From Tipula vernalis (taxonomy: Eukaryota; Arthropoda; Insecta; Diptera; Tipulidae): 64,000 nucleotides of DNA. Below, piece by piece: positions 49,429 through 61,960 of the stretch. Under the pieces are notes generated by a model. It had not been told where the DNA came from. It worked only from the letters and a program-made list of their open reading frames with translations, and ran no database searches. Made by a program: the position numbers and the translations under genes. The stretch covers positions 51,832,333 to 51,896,332 of the forward strand of contig OY282560.1 in NCBI GenBank assembly GCA_958295665.1. Reading direction: 5' to 3'. The stretch's first letter is position 1; every line of letters starts with the position of its first letter.

Positions 49429-50882
49429 AATTATTATCTTTCACTATACTTCACCACTTTAATTCACTTAATTGTTGTTTGACCAGATAAGACGAACTGA
49501 AATTTTTATATTTTGCTTAGTCGAAAATATTCTTATCTATACGTTGAACGAATACTGATAAAAATTTTCCAATTGTTTTGTATGACTGACCTGTACATGA
49601 ATTATTTTAATTTATATTTGTCCACTTATAATTTTCCAAATTTATACAGTGCGCCCACTATAAGTACCACACAAAATTACGTTTGTAAAAACAATAATTG
49701 TATTTTGTGTGGAGTGAGCTTATTTGTGAATTTTGCAGCAGTATGCCAGATAAGTGTGGAAAAAATTGTATTATCTGTTACTGCATAGTTAGAGGCCATT
49801 AATTCACGTTAGTAGGAGGGGGTAGGTAGAAACACATGCCCCCGAGAGAAGATAGCTTATAAAATGTACACCAGTTTTTCATTCTTCTTGTGCTAAGCTG
49901 CTTATTATATTGTGGTAATACCTAAAGATTTTGCTCTTAAAGCAAAGTTTTATCATTAAGCTAAATATTTTCTCTGAATGCCTGGTATCGTCTTTGTTTA
50001 TCTTTAGATGAAATTTCACCTCTAAAGAGGACAATAACCGAAACTGAAAATATACGAAATGAGGATGAGCAATTCCGTAAAGCTACAAAATGTCCTTAAG
50101 CCACTGAATATGAATTCAAATACCCATAACTGTAGCGACTATAACATTATTATTAACAAATTTACCATTAACAAAAACTATAGACGTTAAAACTTCTAAG
50201 AGAAAAATTAGCTATTGAAAGAAACAAAGATGTTTACATAGTAAATAAAATTCGTCCAAGATCAAAGTTGGAAACAAAGGAAATTATGGATGATGCATGA
50301 GCTTAAAATCCGAAATGGCCTGTTTATGGAAGGACTATTGAAAGCAAACAAAGAAATAGAATTCAGTAAAAAGAAGGGCTGAACATATAAAGTCTATCTA
50401 TAGAATTAAACCAAGCTATCGCACTCCGAATGTAGGAGCCACGAACTTTTAATTTCAAAAATTTCCCATTAAAAATGGTGTTAAAATCAGTCGAAAAGAT
50501 AATAAAAGCGCACAATACCACCGCACTACCTAATCAAGATTTTTGAGAATAATAAATTTTGTATGCCCAGATTATGCGGTCACATAAGCCGTTTAATAGG
50601 AATAAACTAATTAAGCTAAAGTTGACATTGAAAATCGATTCTTATCGTCTATATTATCATTTTTATTATTGCAGATGTCAAAAATTTTAAAAATTGAGTA
50701 ACACGCACCAAGTCCTAAGGCGACCTTTGGCTTAGCAAAACCTGCTGTGTTATTCTTAAATTATGTTAAGTGTTTGTGTTTTATCTATCCACCTGAGCCT
50801 AATAAAAATAACTTTTATGTGTGTTGATTTTCAGTTTACGAAATTGAGCTACTATTGTTACTCTTGTTTAGTTTATCACTAC
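49429..50882. other. Intergenic AT-rich sequence
   Basis: The left edge is the presumed promoter of the BTB gene. The rest shows no gene or named repeat. A weak coding-like stretch near 50,060-50,360 has frequent stops and no recognisable motif. Confidence 0.45.
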
Positions 50883-51395
50883 TCATCACTACATAGTATA
50901 AAACAAAGTAGCTTTCTCTGTCCCTATATCCCTATGTATGCTTAAATCTTTAAAACTACGCAACGGATGCGGTTTTTTTTAATAGATAGAGTGATTGAAG
51001 AGGAAGGTTTATATGTATAATAACATCCATTAAATAGTAGAGAAATACTGTTATTTTTGAGGTTTCTAATGTGATGTCGTAAATAATTACATTTTTTCCG
51101 CTTACATTGCAAACGCAGGCTGAACCCTACGAGATTTATCAAAATAATGTACTAAGTATTGTACACATTGAAAAGGTCTACAGAAAACTCCGCGATGGTA
51201 TATGTCTATCTCTTATGGATATCCCATAATAACATTTTTTTGTCATTTACTTTTTACGCATCAAAATCCGTTGCGTAGTTTTAATGATCTAAGCATACAT
51301 AGGGATATAGGGACAGAGAAAGCGACTTTGTTTTATACTATGTATGTATAGTGAGACAGAGAAAGCGACTTTGTTTTATACTATGTAGTGATGAT
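50883..51395. repeat. Inverted duplication of the Helitron 5' end
   Basis: The left arm (50,883-50,975) and right arm (about 51,258-51,395) are reverse complements. Both carry CATAGTATAAAACAAAG, CTTTCTCTGTCCCTATATCC, CTATGTATGCTTA and AAAACTACGCAACGGAT. The right arm ends exactly at the mirror of TCATCACTAC. It also contains a tandem duplication of AGAGAAAGCGACTTTGTTTT. The spacer is about 280 bp. Confidence 0.8.
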
Positions 51396-52114
51396 TTAAA
51401 AATTGCGGGACATAGCGTTTCTCTTTTGTTGTTGATGATTGTTGATTATCTTTTGTTTTTAGTCGCACGAATTTAATTAAAATCGTAGTTTAAGTTGAGG
51501 TATTTCAGTTAAAAAAAGAACTGAATAGAATAGGTAGCTTTTGTTTTTTATGATTATTAATTATCATTTGTTTCTAAATGGTAAATATTTAGATATTTTT
51601 TACTGCGGCACATACTTATAATATGTCAATTTGTGCATAGGTAATCATACATATAGAACTGAGTAAATTTTGTACAGAAATTATAAAGTCATGTCTGGAA
51701 GACGTCGTCGTTCGAACATAGGTCGTAGTACAGGCTCGGGATAGATATAGAGCTCGGGATAGATATAGAGCTGAGAGAGAGAGAGAGAATCTTCAGTAGA
51801 GCGTGAGGTTCGCCGCAGCCGGGATCGAGATGGGCATACGGTTCAGAGGAACAGAGAATCATCAGTAGAGCGTGAGGCTCGACTCAGTCAGCTTCGGGAT
51901 AGATATAGAGTTGAGAAAAAGAGAGATAATTTTCAGTAGAGCGTGAGGTTCGCCGCAGCCGAGATAGGGATAGACATCGAATACAGAGAGCCAGAGAATC
52001 ATCAGCACGAGTTACTAATTCATGGGTAAATAAAGAAAATTCTGCCATGAATTACGATCCTTCGATTTCTTACAAGGACGATCGTATAGTATCAATAGGT
52101 ACTATGTCAGTTGC
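51396..52114 (+). other. Helitron 5' region with Arg/Glu-rich coding repeats
   Basis: From about 51,690 a disrupted frame starts MSGRRRRSNIGRS and contains three tandem copies of a phrase like ESSVEREVRRSRDRD, encoded by TCAGTAGAGCGTGAGG repeats. Such Arg/Glu repeats are common at the N-terminus of insect Helitron proteins. Stops (GGGATAGATATAGAG units) break it. (GA)n lies at about 51,773-51,788. Confidence 0.55.
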
Positions 52115-55100
52115 TTGGCATTGAAATTCAAGGACGAATCGAAAGGCATGTGTTGCTTACAAGGAAAAGTCAAATTAGAAGAAATTCTCCCTCCACCTGA
52201 ACCACTTCACTCTCTTCTTACGGGTGATCATCAGAAATCCAAACAATTCATGCGCAATATACGCCGTTATAATAACGAATTTCAAATGACCTCTTTTAAG
52301 AGTAAGCAAGTCGTTGAGCGTGGGTTCATGCCTACATTTAAAATTCAAGGGCAAGTGTACCACTTAGCTGGGAGCTTGCTACCACTTCGACCCGATGATC
52401 ACAAATTTCTGCAAATATATTTTATTGCTGATACACAAGCATCTATGCGGTGTTCAAGTGTTGCACAGCCAATTGATAGAGATTTGATTAGATCTCTCCA
52501 AGATATGTTACATTCTCATAATTGCTACATACAGTCTTTCAAAACTGCGATTGAGAGTGTTCCAGCAGATACTCCTGACTTTAATGTCGTAATCCATGCA
52601 AATAAAGTTCCTGTTGGAGAACACAGAGGACGATACAATGCGCCTTCCACGAGTGAAGGAGCAGTGGTGATAGCTGAACAGCAATTTGACAAAAGAGATA
52701 TTGTATTACATAGTCGTGATGATAATTTGCAAAAAATTTCAGAGTTACACAGATCTTATGACAGCTTACAATATCCGTTGATGCTATGTCGTGGAGAAAA
52801 TGGTTATGCCATTAATATTTCTCAAGTTGACCCAATCGGTGGTACACCTCTGCGTAAAACAGTGTCATGTATGAACTACTATTGCCTCGTATAATGACAA
52901 GACGTAACAATTTCAACACTTTGCTTAGATATGGAATGTTAACAAACCAATACTTGGTAGATCAATATGCGAAAATTTAATCTGAGAGATTGGCCTACAT
53001 CCGTAATAATCAAACTAAATTGAGAGCCGAAAATTACGTTCATCTTCAGGATGCTTTACAGGCGAATGAACACCGCAACGGCATTGGGCAGTTGGTTATA
53101 CTACCTTCATCATTCACAGGTGGACCTCGATATTTACACGAAAAATCGCAAGACGTCATGACTTACGTCAGAAATTACGGCAAACCTGATTTATTTATAA
53201 CTGCAACATGTAACCCAAATTGGCCGGAAATCAAAGAAAATATTAACACCAATTTAACTCCACAAGACAGATACGATATAGTTAACAGAGTCTTCCATTT
53301 AAAAGTACAGAAACTCCTGCACCTCATTAACAAGTCTCATATATTCGGTCCGCCGCGCTGTCATATGTACACAATAGAATGGCAGAAACGTGGCTTGCCA
53401 CATGTACACCTGCTGGTGTGGTTAGTGAACAAAATTAGACCAAACCAAATTGACAGGGTTATTTCAGCTGAATTACTGGATAAAGATGAAGATCCTATCC
53501 TGTACGAAATCGTAAAGAAACATATGGTACACGGCCCTTGCGGGACTTTAAACCCGAATTCTCCATGTATGCGAGATTCTAAATGCAGCAAAAAATTTCC
53601 GAAGTCGTTCCAAACTCAAACAAGTACTAGCGATGACGGATATCCCAAATATCGTCGACGATCGCCAGAACAGGGTGGGCAAAATGCTACCGTCCGAAAC
53701 CATGATATTGATAACCGATGGATCGTTCCCTATAAAATCGCTCCTTTTGAAAATTTTTCATGCCCACATCAACGTAGAGTTGTGCAATTCAATAAAGTCA
53801 ATCCAATATGTTACTAAGTACATTAATAAAGGCAGTGATCAAACCACTTTCAGCATACAATCACCAAATGAAGTGGAAAAATATCAGTCTGGACGTTACA
53901 TCTGCAGCTCTGAAGCTGCATGGAGGATTTTATCATTCGAAGTGCACGACCGGGCTCCCACAATTGTCCACCTTGCAGTTCATTTAGAAAATGGACAAAG
54001 AGTAGATTTCACTGAGAACAATATACAAGAAGTTGTTAATAACCCGCGGGATACAACATTGACAGCATTCTTCAAGTTATGTGCTCAAGATCATTTCGCG
54101 AAAACACTGACATATTACAGAGTTCCAAGTTACTATACATGGAACCAGAGTTCTAAAACTTTTCAGAGTCTACGTGATTCATCCCAACAACAGCGAATGC
54201 TTTTATCTGAGAATGTTACTGCATATTGTAAAAGGCCCGACATCCTTTGCACACCTAAGAACTGTACAAGGTGTGGTTTACAATACTTATCAAGCAGCAT
54301 GCAAAGCTATGGGGCTCTTGGAAGACGATTCTCACTGGGAAAACACATTATCAGAAGCAGCTGTTTGTAGTTCAGCTACATCATTAAGATATTTATTTTC
54401 CGTCATAGTAGCGTTTTGTCAAGTAACTGATTCTGTTAATCTATATGGAATAAATTTCAAGAAAATATGGCCAGTGATATTCTGATTCGGCGACGGCGAG
54501 AGTTAAACTCAGATGATGTACAATATGATCAAAACATATTTGACGAAGCATTATTTGAATTGAACAAAGTAGTGCAATTACTTTCGGGTAAATCGATCAA
54601 GGATTTTGGGCTGCCGATGCCAGCTAATACTACTAACTCAGATTTAACTAACAGTGCCGAATACACAAGAGAAACATCATACGATCAAACGAGACTTTTA
54701 CAAAATATAGCTCAAGATGAGCCACGATTAAACATCGATCAGAAAAAAGTATTCACTGCATTACTATCAACAATTGATAACAATGAAGGGAAATTGTTTT
54801 TCCTTGATGCCCCAGGAGGTACAGGAAAAACATTTTTAATCAATCTGCTTTTAAAAAAAGTGGGATCTACCGGAAAAATTGCGTTAGCTGTTGCGTCATC
54901 CGGCATTGCCTCTACGCTTTTGGAAGGAGGCCAAACCGCACACTCTACATTCAAGCTCCCGCTGAAAATCGCCACATATGATAACAACAGCGTCTGTAGT
55001 GTTTCTAAACAGAGCAATACAGGAAAATTGATGCGTGACTGCTCATTAATAGTCTGGGACGAAGCTACCATGTCAAACAAGACGTCTGTGGAAGCACTGA

Positions 55101-56074
55101 ATAGGACAATGCGCGATTTGCGCAACAAAAATTCACCTATGGGTGGATGTATAATTCTGTTCTCAGGAGATTTCCGTCAAATCCTACCAGTTGTGACTCG
55201 AGGAACACGTGCTGACGATATAAATGCTTCCCTAAAAAGATCCAACCTTTGGCCACATGTCAATAAATTAGAGCTTAAAACTAATATGAGGGTTTCGTCA
55301 TCTTCACGTGAGAACAGCCTATTTCCAGAGATGCTGCTAAAAGTTGGCAATGGAGAGTTAACACAAAGTGAGGGAAGGATTAACCTAGAAAACCTTTGTG
55401 TTTTGATAGACAACATCCAAGAGTTAGTCAACAATGTCTATCCTGACATTGATAACATAAGTTATAAGACAATATCTTGGTTTAAAGAAAGAGCGATTCT
55501 GTCACCAACTAACGAACAGGTAGATAAGGTAAATAACTTGATTCTTTCAAAGATTGATGCGCCGACGAAAATATACTACTCGGTCGATACTGTTCTCGAT
55601 TTGGAAGAAGCTGTTCACTTTCCTACAGAATTTCTAAACTCTTTGAACCCGTCTGGACTCCCTCCTCACAAAATGGTGTTGAAAGTAGGTTGTCCTGTTA
55701 TTTTATTAAGAAACCTGAATCCACCTAAACTTTGCAATGGCAGGCGTTTGCTGGTAAAATCACTGGAAACTTTCATAATAGAGTGCACAATACTCACAGG
55801 ATGTGGTACCGGAGAAGATGTATTGATTCCCCGAATCCCTCTGATCCCCCTTCCAATTTAAACGTTTACAGTTTCCGGTAAAGACATCTTTTGCAATGAC
55901 CATTAATAAATCGCAGGGTCAAACCTTCAACGTTGCAGGCTTAGATTTGAGCGTTGACTGTTTTTCACATGGTCAACTGTATGTCGCTCTTTCAAGAGTA
56001 ACCTCTAGAGAAAACATGTTTGTATTGTCTAATGACAAGAAAGCTGTGAACGTTGTATATAAAGACATTCTGTA
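52115..56074 (+). pseudogene. Helitron Rep-helicase, frameshifted
   Basis: The protein would nick and transfer single strands (Rep) and unwind DNA (Pif1-type helicase). The Helitron-like N domain is at 52,115-52,894, with FIADTQASMRCS and RGENGYAINISQ. Rep is at 52,990-53,750; it has LFITATCNPNWPE and the HUH motif in LPHVHLLVWL near 53,400. After a shift near 53,755 the tyrosine block SIQYVTKYINKGSD follows at about 53,795-53,835. A segment at about 54,174-54,450 is in another frame (ECFYLRMLLHIVKGP). The helicase is at 54,467-55,861, with Walker A APGGTGKT near 54,815, Walker B IVWDEATM near 55,055 and KTNMR. A final shift near 55,857 puts [10 protein letters not shown] and [12 protein letters not shown] in a third frame, ending TAA at 56,072. 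At least five frame disruptions make it inactive. Confidence 0.85.
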
Positions 56075-56318
56075 ATATATTAATTGTTGTTGTAAAAATA
56101 AAATAAATAGGTAAAAATGTAAAAAGTAAATAAGTAAAAATGTAGTGTATGAATTTAGATATTCCAAAGATAGAAGGAAATCTTCATGGTATAGGGAAAG
56201 GGGAATTGTTTTACTCTAAATTTAACGAGTGCGGGCCAAGGGCAGTAATGAATCAATCAAAACTACTGGATCGATTTTAATCATTTTTTCAGTGAGTGAC
56301 ATAGGCTATATATTTTAT

Positions 56319-56347
56319 ACCCGTGCGAAGCCGGAGCGGGCCGCTAG
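56319..56347 (+). other. Helitron 3' terminus
   Basis: CCCGTGCGAAGCC, then GGAGCGGG and CCGCTAG, precede T. CCCG and CGGG can pair as a short stem about 10 bp before the CTAG end, as in Helitron terminators. Confidence 0.7.
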
Positions 56348-56348
56348 T

Positions 56349-56819
56349 AATTTATAAAACTCTTAACAAGGATTTAGCAAGTATATGTATGAGCTACATA
56401 TTTTTGAATATTAAAATTTTTTTAGTAAAAAAAGATTTTTGTTTGGTGTGGAAGATATTAAAAAATAAAACTGAACAACATATATGTAAAATGAGCCACT
56501 TGTGCATTACTAAGTTACTTGCTCTAAATTATCAGCAATTTAAAACAAATCAACCTTAAATTAGCTTGATATAAATAGACAATTGTACATATTCAACAGT
56601 TTTGCATTACGTACCTCGAACATTGCAGATTTCCCTTTAAGCTACTTCCCTTTAATTGATCAACACAATTAATTTTGTGTTCAACTTTGATTTATGCAAA
56701 ACTAATTAAGCTAAAGATTGCCTAATTTTGTTTGGCAATTTTGCAAACTGACCAATTCATTTTAGCCTCTAAAATTAGAATGCTAAATAGGTAATCTTAG
56801 TTGTTTACCAAATTCAAGT
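56349..56819. other. AT-rich intergenic sequence
   Basis: No gene or recognised repeat is seen here. Confidence 0.4.
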
Positions 56820-57215
56820 CAAAGGTCGGTGATCGTAGAGAAGCCGATGCATCCTCAACGAGTGACTGTTTGGTGTGGATTTTGGTCCGGTGGCATCATT
56901 GGGCCATTTTTCTTTGAAAATGAGCCAGGAGCCGCCGTTACTGTCAATGGTGAGCGCTACCACGCCAGATAAACAATTTTTTATTCCCCGTGTGTGACGC
57001 CGTTGGACTATTATCTTTGGGGTGCCGTCAAAGATAAGTGTTACGCCGATAAACCAGCAACGATTGACGCTCTCAAAAACAATATTCGCATTGCCATTGG
57101 AGACATAATGCCGCATACCATCGAAAATGTGCTCAAAAATTGGACCGACCGTATGGGGTACGTTAAGGCCAACCGAGCAGTCATATGAATGAAAGAGTAT
57201 TCCATAATACCATAG
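56820..57215 (+). pseudogene. Mariner/IS630-type transposase with central deletion
   Basis: The frame at about 56,847 reads MHPQRVTVWCGFWSGGIIGP, then FFFENEPGAAVTVNGERYHA. This is the transposase region starting near the first Asp domain. It is followed almost directly by TPLDYYLWGAVKDKCYADKP near 56,995, the block with the third catalytic Asp, and by IDALKNNIRIAIGDIMPHTI and VLKNWTDRMGYV. The part that should link these, with the second Asp motif (WFQQDGA type in the family), is missing, so an internal deletion lies near 56,970-56,993. The N-terminal DNA-binding domain is also absent. TIRs were not fixed. It is a dead fragment of a family different from the one at 9.3 kb. Confidence 0.78.
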
Positions 57216-59300
57216 GTTTAAGAAAAAAAAAATGGAAAAACAACAAAATTTAAAAATGATCCACTGTACTATCCGGCAGATTTTCCGATCATGAGAGAAC
57301 GGAATCCGCCGATTGAGTGATTTTATCAATTATTTTAAATCTTATTTGATTTGTTTTCCTTTCCATTTCTTGACCTAAAATTTAAATTTTTTTGAATTTT
57401 AATATCTCATGCATAATTAGGTATTGGATGAAAACGTTGCCTTGCGCCGAATCCCGGGAAATTTCAGTCCCGTTTAAATGATACAAAATATAAAAAGATT
57501 GTTTATCTTGACGGTACGGTTCTGTGGTTATGTGATGTTGACAAGGTGGAATTTGAGCGTATACGAAAACTTAAATTTTCGGTGCGATACTAATGCGACG
57601 GCAGTAATAGAGAATATTCATTCTGATTTCTGAGTTTAGATCTATATTTTGAAGACAAAACAAAATGTCTGAAAAGTGGATCGTGCAATTGAATGTTTGG
57701 AAACCAGGGTTAAATGCAATAATCATGCACATACGAGTAATACTGACAAAAGTTATGTTACTCTTTCAACTCATCATTCGGCAGATCAGCTTGATCCTCT
57801 GTTTGCCTGATCTCATCTTTCGTAATGAACTTTGAATTGAGCGGTATGATCTGGACAATTATAAAATAGATGGATTTAAAAGCTTTGCAAAGTAGTAAAC
57901 GCCCTTGTAGAATATAAGTGCGATGTAAGGATTTTAGATTCATTGTTCTTTTGGGAACAGCATTTATCTGCGCTTAAATTGTATTGCGTATGGCGCACCT
58001 ATATTTCTCTGTTAGTGTAACGAGCTGCTGAATAGTATTAAGTCAATAAATGTTTCTTTTATTGGAGAATAAGTGAAAAGTTGTTGATAAATATAACATG
58101 CTTGTGGCCATTCACTAGCTGCTGTCGACCAGCTAGTGAAAGGCCACAAGTTAACGCTGTTGATTTTCCGGTGTTACGCAGACAAGTATGATCAGTAGGT
58201 TTGATCACAGGTTCAATATTGATTATTGCGTCCTTAGTTTGTTTCTTGCCATGGAGAAATTTTGGTTACTATTGTTGTTGCGTAAGTAGTTAGCAACAAA
58301 ACAAAATTAAAGGATTAAAAGCCTTAAAAGCCTAAATGTCACCAATATTATAAAATTATTTTGCGCCTATACATGATAGTATTGGTGATCGACACGCCAA
58401 ATAAATGAGGGAGAATAAACATACAAATTGTAGATAACCAAAATAAACGGATTGTAGAGGGAAAATTTGGTATATACAATGTGTTTCGTCGGCAAGTGAC
58501 CGGCCGAAAAATTCCGAATATTTATCTAAAATTATTGCAAAAAATCCTTTAAAGTTGAGGTGTAACCAGTGTTGTGCGTCTACGCGTATATTTTAATTGT
58601 CTACATGTTGGTGTCGAAAATAGCGTAGATAATTGTTTTTGGAGTAGAAAATGTCGAAAATTGGTAGAGTATGCAGACAATTCGTAGACAATGTCGATAA
58701 AAAAATTTTTATTCTTATTTTCATATTTCTCACGAGATGGCCATAAATAATTATTATTTCCTACTAATGATAGGAGATAGCGCTCTTATTTAATTTTATA
58801 ACAATTAAAATTGACTGTGTAGTAGTCGACCATTTTTCTTATCTGTCAAAAACGAAATTTGACAAAATAAATAAAATTATAATAATAATAATAATAATAA
58901 TAACAATAATTAAAATTTACTAAAATTAAAAAAACTTAAGTCAGAATCATTATTTTCCTGCCTTATTTAATTTCCTTTATTATCCATGTTATGATCACCG
59001 AGTCAAATGAAGAAATTTTATATTTTTGTATTTTCGGCTGTCGAACGACGATGCTGGACAAAAAGTGTACGAGAAATTAGTTAAGGGTTATGAAAAGTAT
59101 AAACAATTTTAGGATAGTTCAATTCGAAAAATTGTATTTTTATGTTATTTTTGTATGTTTGCGGAATAAAATAAGTTACCAAAATAAATGTGTTTTATGT
59201 AATGGCACAGATCGACCGGCTAGAGCGTAGCCATTTTCTCACCTAAATGGATTTACTATAACGAAAAGTCAAAATTTTAAAATAAATTTTTAAACTCATT
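57216..59300. other. Intergenic, with hairpin and simple repeats
   Basis: No gene is supported. The stretch contains the hairpin at 58,101-58,150, a cluster of GTAGA(C/T)AA and TGTCGA(A/T)AA phrases at 58,585-58,705, and an (AAT)n microsatellite at about 58,880-58,905. Confidence 0.5.
58101..58150. other. Hairpin with 21-bp stem and 8-nt loop
   Basis: CTTGTGGCC, ATT, CACTAGCTG on the left pairs with CAGCTAGTG, AAA, GGCCACAAG on the right. Twenty of 21 positions pair (one A-A mismatch), around the loop CTGTCGAC. The length is shorter than a typical pre-miRNA but the stem is near perfect. Confidence 0.85.
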
Positions 59301-59306
59301 TTCATA

Positions 59307-59312
59307 TTTATT
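59307..59312 (-). terminator. Polyadenylation signal AATAAA
   Basis: AATAAA lies on the minus strand about 36 bp past the stop at 59,348, giving a very short 3' UTR. Confidence 0.65.
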
Positions 59313-59347
59313 CCAAAATGCAAAATGTACAAAAAAATAAAAATATT

Positions 59348-59681
59348 TTATTGCTTTTTAATAACGCCAAGTCGTGATGGATCTTGACTGGGATAATGAA
59401 CCCCACCCGGTGTTGGTGATATCACTCCGCTTTGGGCTGCAACTGCTGCCGTTGATGTTGCTAAAGCCGTTTGTGCCGTTGCCGGAATTGGAATAGCCTG
59501 AGTATTATATGCCTGACCATAGGTGCACCAGGTATCATTTCCAGTGGTAATTGATGTAATTTCACACCAGGTGGTAAAACTGCCATTTCAGATGATTGCA
59601 AATTAAAATAATCATTAGGATTTGGTGGCAGAGGTAAAGCACCGGGAAGGCCTGGCACCGGTTCAAATATATATTGTCGAA
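59348..59681 (-). CDS. Last exon of an unrecognised host gene, with one frame disruption
   Basis: I do not recognise the gene. On the minus strand the acceptor GTTGCGAAAACAG is followed at 59,681 by a frame reading RQYIFEPVPGLPGALPLPP, then NPNDYFNLQSSEMAVLPPG and LPLEMIPGAP. In that frame it soon ends (stop at 59,461). From about 59,520 the +1-shifted frame continues plausibly as GQAYNTQAIPIPATAQ, an Ala/Thr/Gln-rich tract, and SGVISPTPGGVHYP. It ends with SRLGVIKKQ and TAA at 59,348. An AATAAA signal follows directly. The proline- and alanine-rich, low-complexity character suggests a flexible tail, for example of an RNA-processing protein, but that is a guess. The shift is either a sequencing or assembly indel, or a real mutation. 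Earlier exons must lie to the right, possibly outside the window; none is recognised. Confidence 0.6.
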
Positions 59682-61960
59682 CTGTTTTCGCAACAGATAC
59701 ACACACTGTATACTCAGATCACAAACAGTATACCCTATTAAAAACTACATCGCAAATATAACTGACACTTTTTGTGGTAGATTTCTACAATACAAAACGA
59801 AATGTATTTAAATTAAGAAACGGTATTCACGTATTTTTTATTCATTCCTTAAATTTTACTAAAATTTTCTTCATTTTTCATCGGATTAAAATGTAATAAA
59901 CCATCAGCAGTTCGATAATGGGTTTAATTCTTTTACAGTTTACGCCAACAGTTTTTGATCTATCAATGCTTATTAATGAATTAACCACTGATACAATGGG
60001 ATTCTCAAATTTTTCCCATACAAAACATATGTAAAGTCCAATTTTTTTTACCCCAATTTTCTTGAATAAAAACTTTTATTGATTTGAAATATTATTATTG
60101 AAATGGTATCTAGAATGTTTATTTTACACATCATCAAAAATTCTTTAAGAGAAAAGTGTTTTATTAATTCACTATGATTAAATTAAAATAAAAACTAATT
60201 TGCAATAAATGCACCAACACAAACGCAATAATATTGAGCTTTTAAATAAAATGTATAAACAACAATTGATTGGGTCACAGAGCCATCCATTGGTGAAATA
60301 ACAGCGTATATTACAAAAAGCATCAATTAACTATTATTATAAAACTCGCCGACGCGGGGCGTAATTTCACAATTTATCTCGATTCGTTAACAAATATAAG
60401 TAAGTATCACAAAATATTATATTGTACCCGTTTCACCCTCTTAAATTAAAGATAACTCAACCTGCGAGAATGCCGTTTCAAGTGCGGAACAGTGACCGTC
60501 ATTTACAGAAATACCCGGTACAAATTTAGGTTTGGATTATTGCGTCATAAAATTAAAGCGAACGGATTAAAAGGTGCGATCAAATGAATTCATGTTTTGC
60601 AGAGAAGAGAATTATTCGTTGATGTTTAATTCAGCTATTTTTCGATGCATGATGATTGATGGGCTATTCGAGAAAATATTTTTGTTCAGTGGTGTGTAGT
60701 TGCCAAATCATTCAAATGCTAAGATTCGGGAACCAGTATAAAATGTATCCACAAATTTGCCATTCCACATTTTGTCATGATTGCTTCACAGTTTATCACA
60801 AACTTGCGAAACGTATGGCCTATTCAAAAATGAAGAAAATAAATAAAAGAAATCCTGAATCAATTGAGTCCTTTAAGAACATGTGCTGTAACGTCGAAGG
60901 AATTATTTGCGGTCGTTAGGATCGGAATCACACTATGTTTCGTTCGTTAAAACGGACCAAGGACAAAATTATGGGCCATAGTGTTTGCTTGACGATACTA
61001 CATGTGTATGTATCAAAGTGAGGAACTGCGTAAATATAAATAAGCTGTGCGGGACTATCCTTATTAGACAAATATGTACGAATAATAATACATATAATAA
61101 ATATAACTTGAAATTAAATTTGCTAAAATACACCAATTTTCGTTTTATTTCGACTAAACATTTTTGAATTAAGAGACATCTTTTGATCGGTTTTGGAAAC
61201 ATAATAAAGCACAAAATTTTGATAATCGGCTGCAATTTGTATTTTTTTATTTAAATAAAACATTTTATATTATCTAATTTAAATATTTTATTTTCCTAAA
61301 TTTCAAATAATATTTATTTACAAATAGGTATATATTAAGATATATACATATTTGCAAATAAATATATGTATTTTTATAAATGACAGTTGTTGTGATTTTT
61401 TGTATTTTTTTGGCCATATTGTAGAGGGTGATCCATCAAAAGCGACATAGTTCTTATAGATATTTGTAAATATTGAAAATCATGCCTTTATTTCTGAATA
61501 AAAGTTTGATTTTATATTATAAATGGGAAACCATAATTTCTTTATCACTTCCGGTCGTTTACGATTCTATTGTAAAATTTTGTATGACCTTTTTGTATAT
61601 AATAAAATGGCATCAAGCAGTTCGCATTGAATTACCCTATATTTAAACTATTTGGTCTATTCAGCCAGTTTACACTTGCTTTCTTGCATTACGTTTCTCA
61701 CCTTGTTCCCTTCCTCTGTACCTACAAACACAATTTCGAGGTTAGGATTCTTTAATTCTTTTTTCGCCAAACATTTTTTTTAATTCAAGCAATTTCTTCG
61801 CACTAATACAAACAAAAACGATATATCAAATATTTCAACGTTGCATTATTTTTTTTCGTTTTCGTATTTTATCGACGTAGTATTCGTGAGGAATGGCTAG
61901 CATTCATAAAAAGGGAATACTGAATAAAAAAAAACTTAGATAAATTAATCAAAATAATTT
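59682..61960. other. Intron or intergenic DNA
   Basis: Mostly AT-rich, with no clear exon. If the 59.35-kb exon is real, part of this is its upstream intron. At 61,430 GAGGGTGATCCATCAAAAGC resembles a mariner end, but no partner end is seen. A small Cys-rich ORF at 60,656 is listed separately. Confidence 0.4.
60656..60919 (+). CDS. Small Cys-rich ORF, 87 residues, unknown
   Basis: Not recognised. The 87-codon frame contains Cys pairs (FCSVVCSCQ, ICHSTFCHDCF) that could bind zinc, and a basic middle (KLAKRMAYSKMKKINKRN). It may be the end of a DNA-transposon or zinc-finger protein whose upstream part is in another exon or has decayed. The ATG is arbitrary; the upstream sequence also reads poorly in frame. 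Weak evidence of being a real gene. Confidence 0.25.
   Translation: MMGYSRKYFCSVVCSCQIIQMLRFGNQYKMYPQICHSTFCHDCFTVYHKLAKRMAYSKMKKINKRNPESIESFKNMCCNVEGIICGR

Larger units (their letters stand above)
50883..56347 (+). mobile_element. Helitron (rolling-circle transposon), decayed
   Basis: The candidate 5' end is TCATCACTACATAG at 50,883. The 3' end is CTAG at 56,344-56,347, preceded by a GC-rich hairpin-like CCCGTGCGAAGCCGG...CGGG and followed by T. TC...CTRR ends, a subterminal hairpin and a Rep/helicase gene are the hallmarks of Helitrons. The base before TC is C rather than the usual A, so the 5' end is tentative. The coding region is broken by several frameshifts. Confidence 0.8.

Noticed and set aside
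57758..57943. Small gene on the minus strand
   Set aside because: 61 codons, no motif, composition like the surrounding AT-rich DNA.
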